A DNA stretch of 64,000 nt, taken from NCBI GenBank assembly GCA_043721855.1, contig JAYSPY010000048.1:1-64000 (forward strand). Direction: 5' to 3'. The notes beneath the pieces were generated by a model that was not told the DNA's origin, searched no databases, and saw only the letters and a program-made list of their open reading frames with translations. This DNA is from JACMNW01 sp043721855 (GTDB lineage Bacteria; Pseudomonadota; Alphaproteobacteria; Rhodobacterales; Rhodobacteraceae). This document shows, one piece after another, positions 34,657-43,402 of this stretch (position 1 is its first letter; each line of letters opens with the position of its first letter). Both the position numbers and the translations under genes were made by a program.

Positions 34657-35917
34657 GTATGCAGCACTGAGCCTGCCCAGCGAGGGCAAGCTTGCGCATA
34701 ACATCACGCATTTTGCGCGGGCGTTGCGCAAGGCCGGGCTGCCGATTGGCACAGGCCGGGTGATGGATGCGATTGCGGCCGTGCAGGTGGCGGGTTTTAC
34801 GCGGCGCGATGATTTCTACTGGGTGCTGCATGCCTGTTTTGTGTCGCGCCCGGAACACCGCGCGGTGTTTGGCCAGGTGTTCCGGCTGTTCTGGCGCGAC
34901 CCGCAGTTTTTGGAACATATTATGAGCCTGCTGATCCCGTCGCTGCGCGGATCACAACAGGAACGAGTGGCAGCCCCAGCCGAAAAGCGCAGCGCTGAGG
35001 CGTTGTTGGACGGGGTTGTGCGCGACAAGCCAGCCGATGCCGCATGGCAAGACGCGCGCGACGCGGTGATTGACATTGATGCAAGTCAGACGATGTCGGC
35101 GGAGGAACGGCTGCGCAGCCTTGATTTCGAACAGATGAGTGCGGATGAGGCGGCAGAGGCGCGCCGTATGCTGGCGGGGCTGACCCTGCCTGTCAAACCG
35201 CTGCCGTCGCGCCGGATGGGGGCAAGTGCCACGGGGCGGGGAATAGACGGCGCGCGCACCATGCGCCTGGCGATGCGGCAGGGCGGCGAGATCACGCGAA
35301 TCGCGCGCAAAGCGCCCAGGACGCGCTGGCCTGCCTTGGTGGTGCTGTGCGATATTTCCGGGTCGATGGCGGAATATTCGCGGATGGTGTTGCACTTTGT
35401 GCATGCGGTGGCCAATGCCAAGGGGCAGGGCTGGGCACAGGTGCATGCCTTTACCTTTGGCACAAGGCTGACCAATATCACGCGCCATTTGCGCAACCGC
35501 GATGTGGATGCGGCACTGGCCGCTGCGGGTGCGCAGGCGCAGGATTGGTCGGGTGGCACGCGAATCGGGGCGTGCTTGGCCGCGTTCAACAAAGACTGGT
35601 CGCGCCGGGTTTTGGGGCAGGGCGCGGTGGTGTTGCTGATCACCGATGGGCTGGACCGGGATGAAGGCGAAGGCCAGTTGGCGCGTCAGATGGAACGCTT
35701 GCATCTTTCCTGCCGGCGCCTGATCTGGTTGAACCCGTTGCTGCGATGGGATGGCTTTGCGCCGCGCGCCAGCGGCATTCGCCAGATGCTGCCACATGTC
35801 GACAGTTTTCGCGCCGGGCATTCGATTGCATCGCTTCACGCGTTGGCGCTTGCCCTGTCTGCGCAAAATGAATCCGGGGATCGGGAACGTATGTTGGCGC
35901 TTCTGCGTTCAGACTAA
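34649..35917 (+). CDS. VWA domain-containing CoxE-like protein
   Basis: 422 aa from ATG 34649. The N-terminal ~200 residues are helical (NITHFARALRKAGLPIGTGR). The VWA domain from ~residue 225 has the MIDAS motif DISGSM (~234-239), the Thr/Ser site in WSGGTRIGACL and LLITDGLDRD. CoxE works with the MoxR ATPase CoxD; MoxR-VWA pairs are general metal-cofactor insertion chaperones. Confidence 0.9.
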   Translation: MAEYAALSLPSEGKLAHNITHFARALRKAGLPIGTGRVMDAIAAVQVAGFTRRDDFYWVLHACFVSRPEHRAVFGQVFRLFWRDPQFLEHIMSLLIPSLRGSQQERVAAPAEKRSAEALLDGVVRDKPADAAWQDARDAVIDIDASQTMSAEERLRSLDFEQMSADEAAEARRMLAGLTLPVKPLPSRRMGASATGRGIDGARTMRLAMRQGGEITRIARKAPRTRWPALVVLCDISGSMAEYSRMVLHFVHAVANAKGQGWAQVHAFTFGTRLTNITRHLRNRDVDAALAAAGAQAQDWSGGTRIGACLAAFNKDWSRRVLGQGAVVLLITDGLDRDEGEGQLARQMERLHLSCRRLIWLNPLLRWDGFAPRASGIRQMLPHVDSFRAGHSIASLHALALALSAQNESGDRERMLALLRSD

Positions 35918-35953
35918 GCCGGATGTTGCCTGTGATATGGGAACACCATCACT

Positions 35954-35968
35954 TGATATCGCATATCA
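35954..35968. promoter_or_regulatory. Palindrome in the leader of the OmpA-like gene
   Basis: TGATAT-CGC-ATATCA (6-3-6) in the 150-bp gap between the VWA gene and the OmpA-family gene. A candidate operator; no regulator is implied by the sequence. Confidence 0.3.
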
Positions 35969-36067
35969 GGCTGAAAACCTGCTTTGTGACCGCGATCGCC
36001 ACAGACTTGCCATTGAAGGGCTTGACCGGGGCGGCTGACATGATGACCGATTTGAAAGGAAGACCCT

Positions 36068-38590
36068 ATGAGACGGCTACTTACCTGCACAACGGCTTTA
36101 TCCGTGGCGCTTGCCACACCTTACCCGATGTTCGCGCAAGTCGTGGCGGAAGACGGACGGGTGTTGGGCGCTGACGGCACTGTGCTGTGCGAACCCACCG
36201 CAGATACCCCCTGTGTTGCAGAAGATTACATCGAGCAGGCCAAAGCCATTCAAGATGCGCTGGCCTTAGCCGCTGCTGCGGCCACACAGGCTGCCGCTGA
36301 TGCGGCTGCTGTTGCTGCCGCCGCCCCGGAAGATGCCGAGGCCGCTGCTGCTGCCGTCGCCGCACAAGCTGAGGCAGACGCCGCCTCTGCCGCCTCGGCA
36401 CAGGCAGATGCTGATGCCGCAGCGGCTGCCGCCGCTCAGGCAGATGCTGCTGCTGCCGCGCAGGCAGACGCTGATGCTGCTGCCGCTGCTGCCGCTGCGC
36501 AAGTAGACGCTGATGCAGCCGCCAAGGCACAGGCTGATGCAGATGCTGCTGCGGCCGCGCAAGCAGACGCTGATGCAGCCGCCAAGGCACAGGCTGATGC
36601 AGATGCTGCTGCTGCCGCGCAAGCAGACGCTGATGCAGCCGCCAAGGCACAGGCTGATGCAGATGCTGCTGCCGCTGCGCAAGCAGACGCCGATGCGGCC
36701 GCCAAGGCGCAGGCTGATGCAGATGCTGCTGCCGCTGCACAGGCTGATGCTGATGCTGCTGCCGCCGCACAGGCTGATGCCGACGCGGCTGCAAAGGCTC
36801 AGGCTGATGCTGCTGCTGCCGCTGCACAGGCTGATGCTGATGCTGCTGCCGCCGCACAGGCTGATGCCGACGCGGCTGCAAAGGCTCAGGCTGATGCCGA
36901 TGCTGCTGCCGCTGCACAGGCTGACGCAGCCGCTGCAACCGCACAGGCGCAAGCCGATGCCGAGGCCGCCGCTCAGGCCGCCGCTGACGCTGCTGGTACC
37001 GATGCCGCCAAGGCCGCCGAGGAAGCCGCTGCTGCGGCTCAGGCGGAGGCCGACGCTGCCGCCGCTGCACAAGCTGCGACGGACGCTGCTGCAGCGGATG
37101 CTGCAAAGGTCGCTGAAGACGCCGCTGCCGCTCAGGCTGCCGCTGATGCAGCAAAGCTTGCTGAAGAGGCCGCTGCCACAGATGCGGCAAAGGTAGCTGA
37201 AGACGCCGCCGCGGCACAAGCCGCTGCAGACGCAGCCGTTGTTGCGGCCCCGCCAGAATTGACCGAAGAAGAACTTGCGGCAAAAGCTGCTGCTGATGCG
37301 GCGGCCCTTGCCACTGCGGAAGCTGAACTGAAGGTCGGCACTGATGGCGTGTTGGTGGATCCTGCTGCAAGTTTGAAGACGGCAGAGCCTGATGTCAGTG
37401 CCACCGCGGAACCGGTTGAAGCGCCGGTTGTCAGCGAGGCCGAGGTGCAAACCTTGAATACGTTGTTGGTTGAACCTTCGGCCACAGATCCTGTGATCCT
37501 TGGGGCTGCAGAAACTTTGCTGGCGACGCCCTTGGTTGAAGGTCAACTGCCTTCCGACCAGGCGCCATCTGCGGATGCCTTGGTGACAACCACCGAAGTT
37601 CTGACCGAACAAACGCAGCGCAGCTCGGCCCAGGAATTTGCAGCCGCACCCGTGGTTGTGGACGGCGGAAACAAGCGCAACAGGCTGTCTGATCTGGAAA
37701 AGGTCGGTCTTGTTGCGCTGGGCGCACTTGTCGTAGGCGCGATCATCAAGGATGCGAACAACAAGGCGCAAGATCGCCTCGTTGTATCGAACACCGGTGA
37801 CCGTGTGGTTGTTCTGAACCCGGATGGCACCTATCAGGTCTACAAGGATGATGATGCGGTGATCCGTCGTCCCGGATCTAACGTGCGCACCGAAACCTAC
37901 CGTGATGGATCGACCCGCACGATCGTAGAGCGCCCGGACGGCACGCAAGTGGTCACCATTCGCGATGCAACCGGTCGCGTGCTGCGCCGTGCGCAATATG
38001 ATGATCGGGGTCGTGAACTGGTGCTGATCGACGATCTTGCGCCAGAGGAATACGTGGTCATCCGCGATCTGCCAAAGCCGCGCGAAACGCGGGTGGTTAT
38101 TTCAACCCAAGACGACGATTCGGAAATCAAGCTGGCATTGGCCGAACAGGAAGTGGCCCGCATCGGGCGCAAGTTCAGTCTGCGTCAGATCCGCGAAATC
38201 CCCGAAGTCCGGGCTTTGGCGGCGACGATCGACGTGGATGCCATTACCTTTGACAGTGGGTCGGCTGCGATCCGCGCGTCAGAGGCGAATGATCTGGCTG
38301 ATCTGGGAAGCTTGATGAAGGGAATTCTGAAGCGCAACCCGCGCGAAGTGTTCCTGATCGAAGGCCATACCGATGCGACCGGCGCTGCGGCATTGAACCT
38401 TGCCTTGTCCGACAGGCGTGCAGAATCTGTAGCACTTGCCTTGACCGAGTATTTCGACATTCCGCCGGAAAACATGGTGATTCAGGGCTACGGCGAAACA
38501 GAGCTGCGTATTGACACGCTGGCCAACGAAAAGCGCAATCGTCGCGTGGCCGTTCGGGTCATCGGGCCACTGTTGCGTCAGGCCAAGTAA
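36068..38590 (+). CDS. OmpA-family outer-membrane protein with long Ala/Asp/Gln repeat region
   Basis: 840 aa. A Sec signal peptide (MRRLLTCTTALSVALATPYPMFAQ) precedes a ~340-residue low-complexity stretch (about residues 65-405) built from AQADADAAAx units, probably a long alpha helix. A hydrophobic Gly/Ala segment (VGLVALGALVVGAIIKD) follows, then a charged region, and the C-terminal OmpA peptidoglycan-binding domain (ITFDSGSAAI, LIEGHTDATG, NRRVAVRV). It likely spans from the outer membrane to peptidoglycan. The repeat DNA contains 60-bp units and a perfect 87-bp duplication. It sits within the cox-like block without an obvious link. Confidence 0.88.
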   Translation: MRRLLTCTTALSVALATPYPMFAQVVAEDGRVLGADGTVLCEPTADTPCVAEDYIEQAKAIQDALALAAAAATQAAADAAAVAAAAPEDAEAAAAAVAAQAEADAASAASAQADADAAAAAAAQADAAAAAQADADAAAAAAAAQVDADAAAKAQADADAAAAAQADADAAAKAQADADAAAAAQADADAAAKAQADADAAAAAQADADAAAKAQADADAAAAAQADADAAAAAQADADAAAKAQADAAAAAAQADADAAAAAQADADAAAKAQADADAAAAAQADAAAATAQAQADAEAAAQAAADAAGTDAAKAAEEAAAAAQAEADAAAAAQAATDAAAADAAKVAEDAAAAQAAADAAKLAEEAAATDAAKVAEDAAAAQAAADAAVVAAPPELTEEELAAKAAADAAALATAEAELKVGTDGVLVDPAASLKTAEPDVSATAEPVEAPVVSEAEVQTLNTLLVEPSATDPVILGAAETLLATPLVEGQLPSDQAPSADALVTTTEVLTEQTQRSSAQEFAAAPVVVDGGNKRNRLSDLEKVGLVALGALVVGAIIKDANNKAQDRLVVSNTGDRVVVLNPDGTYQVYKDDDAVIRRPGSNVRTETYRDGSTRTIVERPDGTQVVTIRDATGRVLRRAQYDDRGRELVLIDDLAPEEYVVIRDLPKPRETRVVISTQDDDSEIKLALAEQEVARIGRKFSLRQIREIPEVRALAATIDVDAITFDSGSAAIRASEANDLADLGSLMKGILKRNPREVFLIEGHTDATGAAALNLALSDRRAESVALALTEYFDIPPENMVIQGYGETELRIDTLANEKRNRRVAVRVIGPLLRQAK
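36481..36720 (+). repeat. Four tandem 60-bp units in the OmpA-like gene
   Basis: Units start at 36481, 36541, 36601 and 36661, each ending GCCAAGGC(A/G)CAGGCTGATGC. They differ at only a few, mostly third-codon, positions, and each encodes 20 residues. Confidence 0.9.
36724..36897 (+). repeat. Perfect 87-bp tandem duplication in the OmpA-like gene
   Basis: Positions 36724-36810 and 36811-36897 are identical base for base, encoding 29 residues each. Perfect identity suggests a recent duplication, and copy number may vary between strains. Confidence 0.88.
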
Positions 38591-38621
38591 ACCTGCGCAA
38601 AGCTGCAAATCAATCTTGAAG

Positions 38622-38648
38622 GGGCCCCCTGTCATGGGGGCCCTTTTT
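38622..38648 (+). terminator. Intrinsic terminator after the OmpA-like gene
   Basis: GGGCCCCC-TGTCAT-GGGGGCCC followed by TTTTT, 31 nt after the stop codon: a textbook rho-independent terminator. Confidence 0.93.
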
Positions 38649-38735
38649 CATTTGGTCAAATGGTGCTTCCCGCGCGGTTTGGTTTGGTGTCAGATGCGTT
38701 AGGTCAGCTGAATTGGCTGAAGGGGTGACTTATAA

Positions 38736-39716
38736 ATGACTGATAATGATATTCCGGAAATTGCGCTGGGCTGGCATCGCGCCGGACGGGGTGCGGTTTT
38801 GGCGACAGTGGTTGAAACCTGGGGATCGGCGCCACGGCAGTCCGGCAGTCAACTGGCGATTGCGGGCGACGGCACATTCATGGGGTCGGTGTCTGGCGGC
38901 TGTGTCGAAGCGGCAGTGGTGCACGAGGCAGCCGAGGCTTTGGCAGATGGCCGCGCACGGGTTTTGACATTTGGTGTATCAGATGATCAGGCTTTTGCGG
39001 TTGGACTGGCGTGCGGCGGCACCATTCGGGTGCTGGTGGAACCTGTGGGTCAGGCGCTGCCAGAGGCTATGTTGGCGGATTTGGTTGCAGCCCGTGCGCA
39101 AAGGCAGGCAGTGGCTTATCTGGTAAACACCGATACTTGGGCCCGCCGATTGTCAGGTGGGGCGGATGATCCGCTGGCCGCCGCAACCCTTGCCCGGATG
39201 CGCGCCGATAAATCGGGCATGGAAGACGGTGATTGGTTTGTTGCCGTTCATAACCCGCCGTTGCGGATGGTTGTGGTGGGGGCCGTGCATATCGCCCAGG
39301 CATTGCTGCCGATGGCGCGGGCCTGTGGCTATGATCCTACCTTGATTGACCCGCGCGGGGCCTTTGGGGCGCAAGCGCGCTTTCCCGGTGAAACCATCAG
39401 CGATGATTGGCCAGACGCCGCAATGGCGGCCTTGCACCCCGATGCGCGCACTGCGGTGGTGACCCTGACGCATGACCCAAAACTGGATGATCCCGCGTTG
39501 ATCGCGGCCCTCGCCTCGCCCGCGTTCTATATCGGCTGTCTGGGGTCCAGCCGCACCCATGCCAAGCGGTTGGATCGGTTGCGGGCAGCGGGTATGTCCG
39601 AGGCGCAAATAGCCCGGCTGCGTGCGCCGGTTGGTCTTGATATCGGGGCAAAATCGCCTGCGGAAATTGCCGTCAGCATTTTGGCGCAGATCACCCAGAC
39701 GCTGCGCAAGGGATGA
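38736..39716 (+). CDS. XdhC/CoxI family protein
   Basis: 326 aa with the N-terminal XdhC_CoxI domain (VLATVVETWGSAPRQSGSQLAI, GSVSGGCVEAAV) and the C-terminal Rossmann XdhC domain (AVVTLTHDPKLDDPALIAAL, IGCLGSSRTHAKR). These proteins bind molybdenum cofactor, help its sulfuration and insert it into xanthine-dehydrogenase-type enzymes. It follows the terminator, so it heads a two-gene unit with the molybdopterin-binding gene, joined by ATGA. Confidence 0.93.
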   Translation: MTDNDIPEIALGWHRAGRGAVLATVVETWGSAPRQSGSQLAIAGDGTFMGSVSGGCVEAAVVHEAAEALADGRARVLTFGVSDDQAFAVGLACGGTIRVLVEPVGQALPEAMLADLVAARAQRQAVAYLVNTDTWARRLSGGADDPLAAATLARMRADKSGMEDGDWFVAVHNPPLRMVVVGAVHIAQALLPMARACGYDPTLIDPRGAFGAQARFPGETISDDWPDAAMAALHPDARTAVVTLTHDPKLDDPALIAALASPAFYIGCLGSSRTHAKRLDRLRAAGMSEAQIARLRAPVGLDIGAKSPAEIAVSILAQITQTLRKG

Positions 39717-40714
39717 GGTTCGGGCCGGTTCCGCTGGACCAGGCGCTGGGGGCAATTCTTGCCCACTCGGTGCCGTTGCCGGGATCGCGGTTGCGTAAAG
39801 GGGCTGTGCTGACGGCGGCAGATATTGCCATTTTGCGCGGGGCTGGTGTCACGTCGGTTGTCGCAGCCCTGCTGGATGCGGGCGATGTGGCCGAAGATGC
39901 GGCTGCGACGCGGTTGGCAATGGCGCTGGTGCCGGGGGATCAGGGGCTGATACTGACCGAGGCGTTTACGGGCCGCGTCAACCTGAAAGCCGTTGGTCCG
40001 GGGATTGTGGCGCTGGAGGCGGCGGCCATTCATGCGCTGAACTGCATTCATCCGTCGATCACGCTGGCCACATTGCCGCCCTTTGCACGGGTTGTGGCGG
40101 GCACATTGGTGGGCACGGTCAAGATCATTTCCTATGCGGTGCCAGATGCCGCATTGCGGGATGCTGAAACTGTGGCGAAGGCGGCGATTCGCATCCTGCC
40201 CGTGGTGCGGGCTTCGGCAGGCCTTTTGCTGACCGAGGTGCCGGGTCAAGATGGCAAGCTTGCCGCAAAAGGCAAACGCGCGGTCGAGGCGCGACTTCGG
40301 GCCTTGGGCATGACGCTGGTGGATGTGGCAATGGTGCCGCATGACGCAGCGGCAATGGCAAATGCGTTAACGGGGATGACGGGGGACATGCTGTTGATCC
40401 TGACCGGGTCTGCCACATCAGATTTGCACGACACCGGGCCAGAGGCGGTGCGACTGGCGGGCGGGCAGGTGGCCCGTTTTGGCATGCCTGTAGATCCGGG
40501 GAACCTGCTGTTTCATGGCACGCTTGGCATTCGCCCGGTGATCGGTCTGCCGGGCTGCGCAAGGTCACCCGCCTTGAACGGCGCCGATTGGGTGTTGGAA
40601 CGGTATGCCTGCGGGCTTGCGGTGTCTGATGATGACATCGCAGCCATGGGTGTCGGCGGGTTGCTCAAGGAGATATCTTTGCGTGGCCAGCCGCGTGACG
40701 GCGATGGCAATTAG
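39713..40714 (+). CDS. Molybdopterin-binding protein (MoCF-biosynthesis domain)
   Basis: 333 aa. The second half (~residues 170-315) is a MoaB/Mog-type molybdopterin-binding domain: LILTGSATSD, then GMPVDPGNLLFHGTLG and PVIGLPGCARSP. The first half lacks recognised catalytic motifs. It starts on the XdhC stop (ATGA). It likely serves cofactor handling for a molybdo-hydroxylase. It is not a canonical MoeA or MobA. Confidence 0.85.
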   Translation: MRFGPVPLDQALGAILAHSVPLPGSRLRKGAVLTAADIAILRGAGVTSVVAALLDAGDVAEDAAATRLAMALVPGDQGLILTEAFTGRVNLKAVGPGIVALEAAAIHALNCIHPSITLATLPPFARVVAGTLVGTVKIISYAVPDAALRDAETVAKAAIRILPVVRASAGLLLTEVPGQDGKLAAKGKRAVEARLRALGMTLVDVAMVPHDAAAMANALTGMTGDMLLILTGSATSDLHDTGPEAVRLAGGQVARFGMPVDPGNLLFHGTLGIRPVIGLPGCARSPALNGADWVLERYACGLAVSDDDIAAMGVGGLLKEISLRGQPRDGDGN

Positions 40715-40739
40715 CGCACGCCACCGCCTCAATCTTTAC

Positions 40740-40768
40740 AAAAAAGGGGCCGGATAAGCCGACCCCCC
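40740..40768 (-). terminator. Intrinsic terminator after infC
   Basis: On the minus strand GGGGTCGG-CTTAT-CCGGCCCC (one G-U pair) followed by TTTTTT, ~70 nt beyond the infC stop. Confidence 0.75.
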
Positions 40769-40835
40769 GAATTTCCTTTTCGCGAAAATACTCATCTTGA
40801 CGGCTCTGGCGACAGACCAGACCCTTTCAGACCCG

Positions 40836-41375
40836 TCATTTAGGCCCGATCATCATCACCATCTGGCGGCCCTCAAGGCGCGGCATGCTCTCAATCTTGC
40901 CGTTTTCCGCCACATCGGCGGCAACACGGTTCAACAGCACAAGGCCCAGATCCTGGTGCGCCATTTCACGGCCCCGAAAGCGCAGGGTGACCTTGACCTT
41001 GTCGCCTTCTTCCAGAAATTTCAGCACGGACCGCATTTTCACATCATAATCGTGGATATCTGTCCCGGGGCGGAACTTGATTTCCTTGATCTCGATGATG
41101 TGCTGCTTTTTGCGGGCTTCCGCCTCGCGCTTTTGCGTCTCATACTTGAATTTGCCGAAATCCATGATCTTGCAAACCGGCGGTTCCGCGTTGGGCGAGA
41201 TTTCCACCAGATCCAGACCCGCTTCTTCGGCAAGCACCATGGCGCGCGCTGGCGTCACGACGCCGACGTTTTCCCCATCTGCGCCGATCAGGCGAATTTC
41301 GGGCGAACGGATGCGATCATTGATGCGGGGGCCGGTTTCGCGTTGCGGCGGGGCATTGTGCGGTCTGCGAGCTAT
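40836..41375 (-). CDS. infC: Translation initiation factor IF-3, with an apparent ATA start codon
   Basis: About 179 aa. The N-terminal part contains GPRINDRIRSPEIRLIGADG, the central part LVEISPNAEPPVCKIMDFGKFKYE, and the C-terminal RNA-binding domain ends MVMMIGPK. No ATG, GTG or TTG lies in frame before the RINDRIR segment. The first plausible initiator is ATA at 41375-41373, ~9-10 nt after GAAGGAA, giving (M)ARRPHNAPPQRETGPRIND. IF-3 genes are known to use rare AUU-type starts for autoregulation, because IF-3 itself rejects non-canonical initiators. Confidence 0.93.
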   Translation of the reverse strand: MARRPHNAPPQRETGPRINDRIRSPEIRLIGADGENVGVVTPARAMVLAEEAGLDLVEISPNAEPPVCKIMDFGKFKYETQKREAEARKKQHIIEIKEIKFRPGTDIHDYDVKMRSVLKFLEEGDKVKVTLRFRGREMAHQDLGLVLLNRVAADVAENGKIESMPRLEGRQMVMMIGPK

Positions 41376-41391
41376 GGTGGCGTTCCTTCAA
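41373..41391 (-). promoter_or_regulatory. infC ribosome binding site with non-canonical ATA initiator
   Basis: The minus strand reads GAAGGAACGCCACC immediately before ATA. The combination of a good Shine-Dalgarno and a rare start is the expected autoregulatory set-up for infC. Confidence 0.7.
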
Positions 41392-41592
41392 GTGGTGGGT
41401 GGCATCTGATTGCCTGAGTCAAAGCGCAAAATAGCCGCAGGGGCCCGGCTATACAACCCGCATTCGCCCCCAATTTTGCGCCAAGATTGGTGCTTTGCAG
41501 CGGTTTGCGGCGCGAAACTCTTTTCTTTTCGGCACGAAGCTGCCATAGGGACGACGCGACGGGGCCTTATCCTCGGGTTTGGGAGACTAAAA

Positions 41593-42030
41593 ATGAACAG
41601 AAATGTGATCATCGCTGTTGTTATCCTTTTGGCTGCTGGCAGCTATTATCAGTTCAGCTATGTGCCTGCTCAGAAAGCTGCGGCGGAAGCTGCTATGGCA
41701 GCTGACGAAGCGGCTGCGACGGCGAAAGCTGCCGAAGAGGCAACTGCTGCCGCTGCTGCCGAAGCGACTGCGGCTGCTGAAAAAGCTGCCGCTGATGCTG
41801 CTGCTGCAACAACTGACGCGGCGACCGCCGTGGTTGACGGTGCTGCCGCTGCAATGCCAGCACTGGATGCGGCGACGTTTGACCCGGTTGCTGTGGCAAC
41901 CATGATTGACGCATCGACCCTTGATGATGCCACCAAAGCCACGTTGAAAGCGGCCGTGACAGCTGCTGGCACCGATCCTGCCGCCATCACCGCTGTGATT
42001 GCGCAGGTAAAAACCGCGTTGGCAATGTAA
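41593..42030 (+). CDS. Ala-rich membrane-anchored hypothetical protein
   Basis: 145 aa. A single hydrophobic N-terminal segment (VIIAVVILLAAGSYYQF) is followed by a ~75-residue Ala/Glu/Lys coiled-coil-like region and a C-terminal ~55 residues (DPVAVATMIDASTLDDATKATLKAAV) that look like a small folded domain. ATG 41593 has GGGAG upstream; the longer frame to 41410 is not supported. Periplasmic location with an inner-membrane anchor is inferred. Function unknown. Confidence 0.75.
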   Translation: MNRNVIIAVVILLAAGSYYQFSYVPAQKAAAEAAMAADEAAATAKAAEEATAAAAAEATAAAEKAAADAAAATTDAATAVVDGAAAAMPALDAATFDPVAVATMIDASTLDDATKATLKAAVTAAGTDPAAITAVIAQVKTALAM

Positions 42031-42066
42031 GAGCGGGGCATGTAATTTTTGCTCTCGCAAAAAGAG

Positions 42067-42098
42067 AAAGGCCGCATCAGCGATGATGCGGCCTTTTT
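42067..42098. terminator. Strong hairpin terminator between convergent genes
   Basis: AAAGGCCGCATCA-GCGA-TGATGCGGCCTTT followed by TT. The 13-bp perfect stem lies between the 3' ends of the Ala-rich gene and fpr, and the flanking A and T tracts allow action on both strands. Confidence 0.9.
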
Positions 42099-42123
42099 GA
42101 TGTCTGGGGGGGGGGTGGCCAGG

Positions 42124-42942
42124 TCAGATACCGTCACCGACAAAGGCCTTTTCCACCACATAATCCAGCGGTTCGGAATTCGCACCTTCGCGCAGGCCAA
42201 ACTTTTCCAGCACGGATTTGACGTCATGGTTAAACGACAACGATCCACAAACCATGGCGCGGTCTTCGGTCGGGTCCATCGGCGACAGGCCCAGATCGTC
42301 GAAGACCTTACCAGTCGTCAGGTTAACGGTGATGCGGCCCATGTATTGCGACGGCTCACGCGTGGTGGTGGGGTAATACAGCAGCTTGTCGCCGACCAAA
42401 TCACCAATCAGCGGATCATCCTTCAAGCTTTCCACCAACGCGCGCCCATAAGCCAGTTCGGCCACCTCGCGGCAGGTGTGCATCATGATGATCTGGTCGT
42501 ATTTGTCGTAGGTATCGGGTTCGCGCATCAGGCTGGCGAAGGGGGCCAGACCCGTGCCCGTTGCCAAAAACCACAACCGCCGCCCCGGCAGCAGCGCGTC
42601 ATGCACCAGCGTTCCCACGGGTTTGGGCCGAAGGATGATCTGATCGCCGGGTTTGATGTGTTGCAGTTTGGATGTCAGCGGGCCATCTGGCACCTTGATC
42701 GAATAAAATTCCAACTCATCATCCCAAGCGGGCGAGGCGATGGAATAGGCGCGCAGCAGCGGTTTGCCGGTATCGCCCAAAAGGCCGATCATCACGAATT
42801 CACCGGACCGGAACCGCAGGCTGGCAGGCCGCGTGACACGGAACGAAAACAACCGGTCGGTCCAATGTTTCACGGACGTTACGGTTTGCGCATCGGGCAG
42901 GGTTGGTTTGGCAGGCTCGGTCACAGCTCTAAGCTCGGTCAT
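42124..42942 (-). CDS. fpr: Ferredoxin-NADP reductase
   Basis: 272 aa from ATG 42942. The FAD motif LLRAYSIASP and NADP-binding ATGTGLAPFASLMRE match bacterial subclass FPR, as does the C-terminus ending EKAFVGDGI. It supplies reduced ferredoxin or flavodoxin from NADPH. Last gene of the sulfate-assimilation run, so it probably feeds electrons to the CysI-type reductase, which has no CysJ partner here. Confidence 0.92.
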   Translation of the reverse strand: MTELRAVTEPAKPTLPDAQTVTSVKHWTDRLFSFRVTRPASLRFRSGEFVMIGLLGDTGKPLLRAYSIASPAWDDELEFYSIKVPDGPLTSKLQHIKPGDQIILRPKPVGTLVHDALLPGRRLWFLATGTGLAPFASLMREPDTYDKYDQIIMMHTCREVAELAYGRALVESLKDDPLIGDLVGDKLLYYPTTTREPSQYMGRITVNLTTGKVFDDLGLSPMDPTEDRAMVCGSLSFNHDVKSVLEKFGLREGANSEPLDYVVEKAFVGDGI

Positions 42943-42997
42943 TTGGGAACATATCTTTGCTGGATAGGGCAGGTGTTGTGGCATTGGAAGCGGATAC

Positions 42998-43402
42998 TCA
43001 GGCGCGCAATTTTCCAAGATAATCATGGTCCCGCCAATCGGCACGGAACGCCCATTGATCGGCGGGCTGACGCAGGGCCAGCTCGTCGGTGATTTCCACA
43101 TCATCAAAGCCGACACGCCGCGCCATGGCGTATTGATCGGCGATCAGATGCCCATGCGCGCGAAGTCGGCCAGTATATCCCATCATCCGCAAACGGCGGC
43201 CAATGGTGAAGCCGCGCCCATCGCTGAACGCGGGAAAGGCCACACGGATCAGGCTGATATTGCCAAGATGGCCTGCAAGTACCGAAGGATCATCGGTATT
43301 GGCCAGATCAAGCGCGCCTTGGTGGCTGGCAAGATCGGCCAGCGCGACAGCGTTAACCTCAGGGGCCGGGCTAAAGCCGGTGTCGTCGACCAGAATGCTC
43401 AT
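42998..43402 (-). CDS. DUF934 family protein (sulfate assimilation-associated)
   Basis: 134 aa from ATG 43402, which overlaps the cysH stop (ATGA). Conserved DUF934 segments are LIRVAFPAFSDGRGFTIGRRLR and DQYAMARRVGFDDVEI. The family is found next to cysH and sulfite reductase genes in many proteobacteria; its biochemical role is undefined. Confidence 0.9.
   Translation of the reverse strand: MSILVDDTGFSPAPEVNAVALADLASHQGALDLANTDDPSVLAGHLGNISLIRVAFPAFSDGRGFTIGRRLRMMGYTGRLRAHGHLIADQYAMARRVGFDDVEITDELALRQPADQWAFRADWRDHDYLGKLRA

Noticed and set aside
36081..37996. Long antisense frames (429 and 576 codons) across the OmpA-like gene
   Set aside because: They are shadows of the GC-rich Ala/Asp/Gln repeat: one is Gln/Arg/Leu-rich, the other Ser/Gly/Cys-rich, without domains or RBS.
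40836..41258. infC starting at an internal GTG (140 aa)
   Set aside because: This would remove the conserved RINDRIR N-terminal domain segment, which is present upstream.
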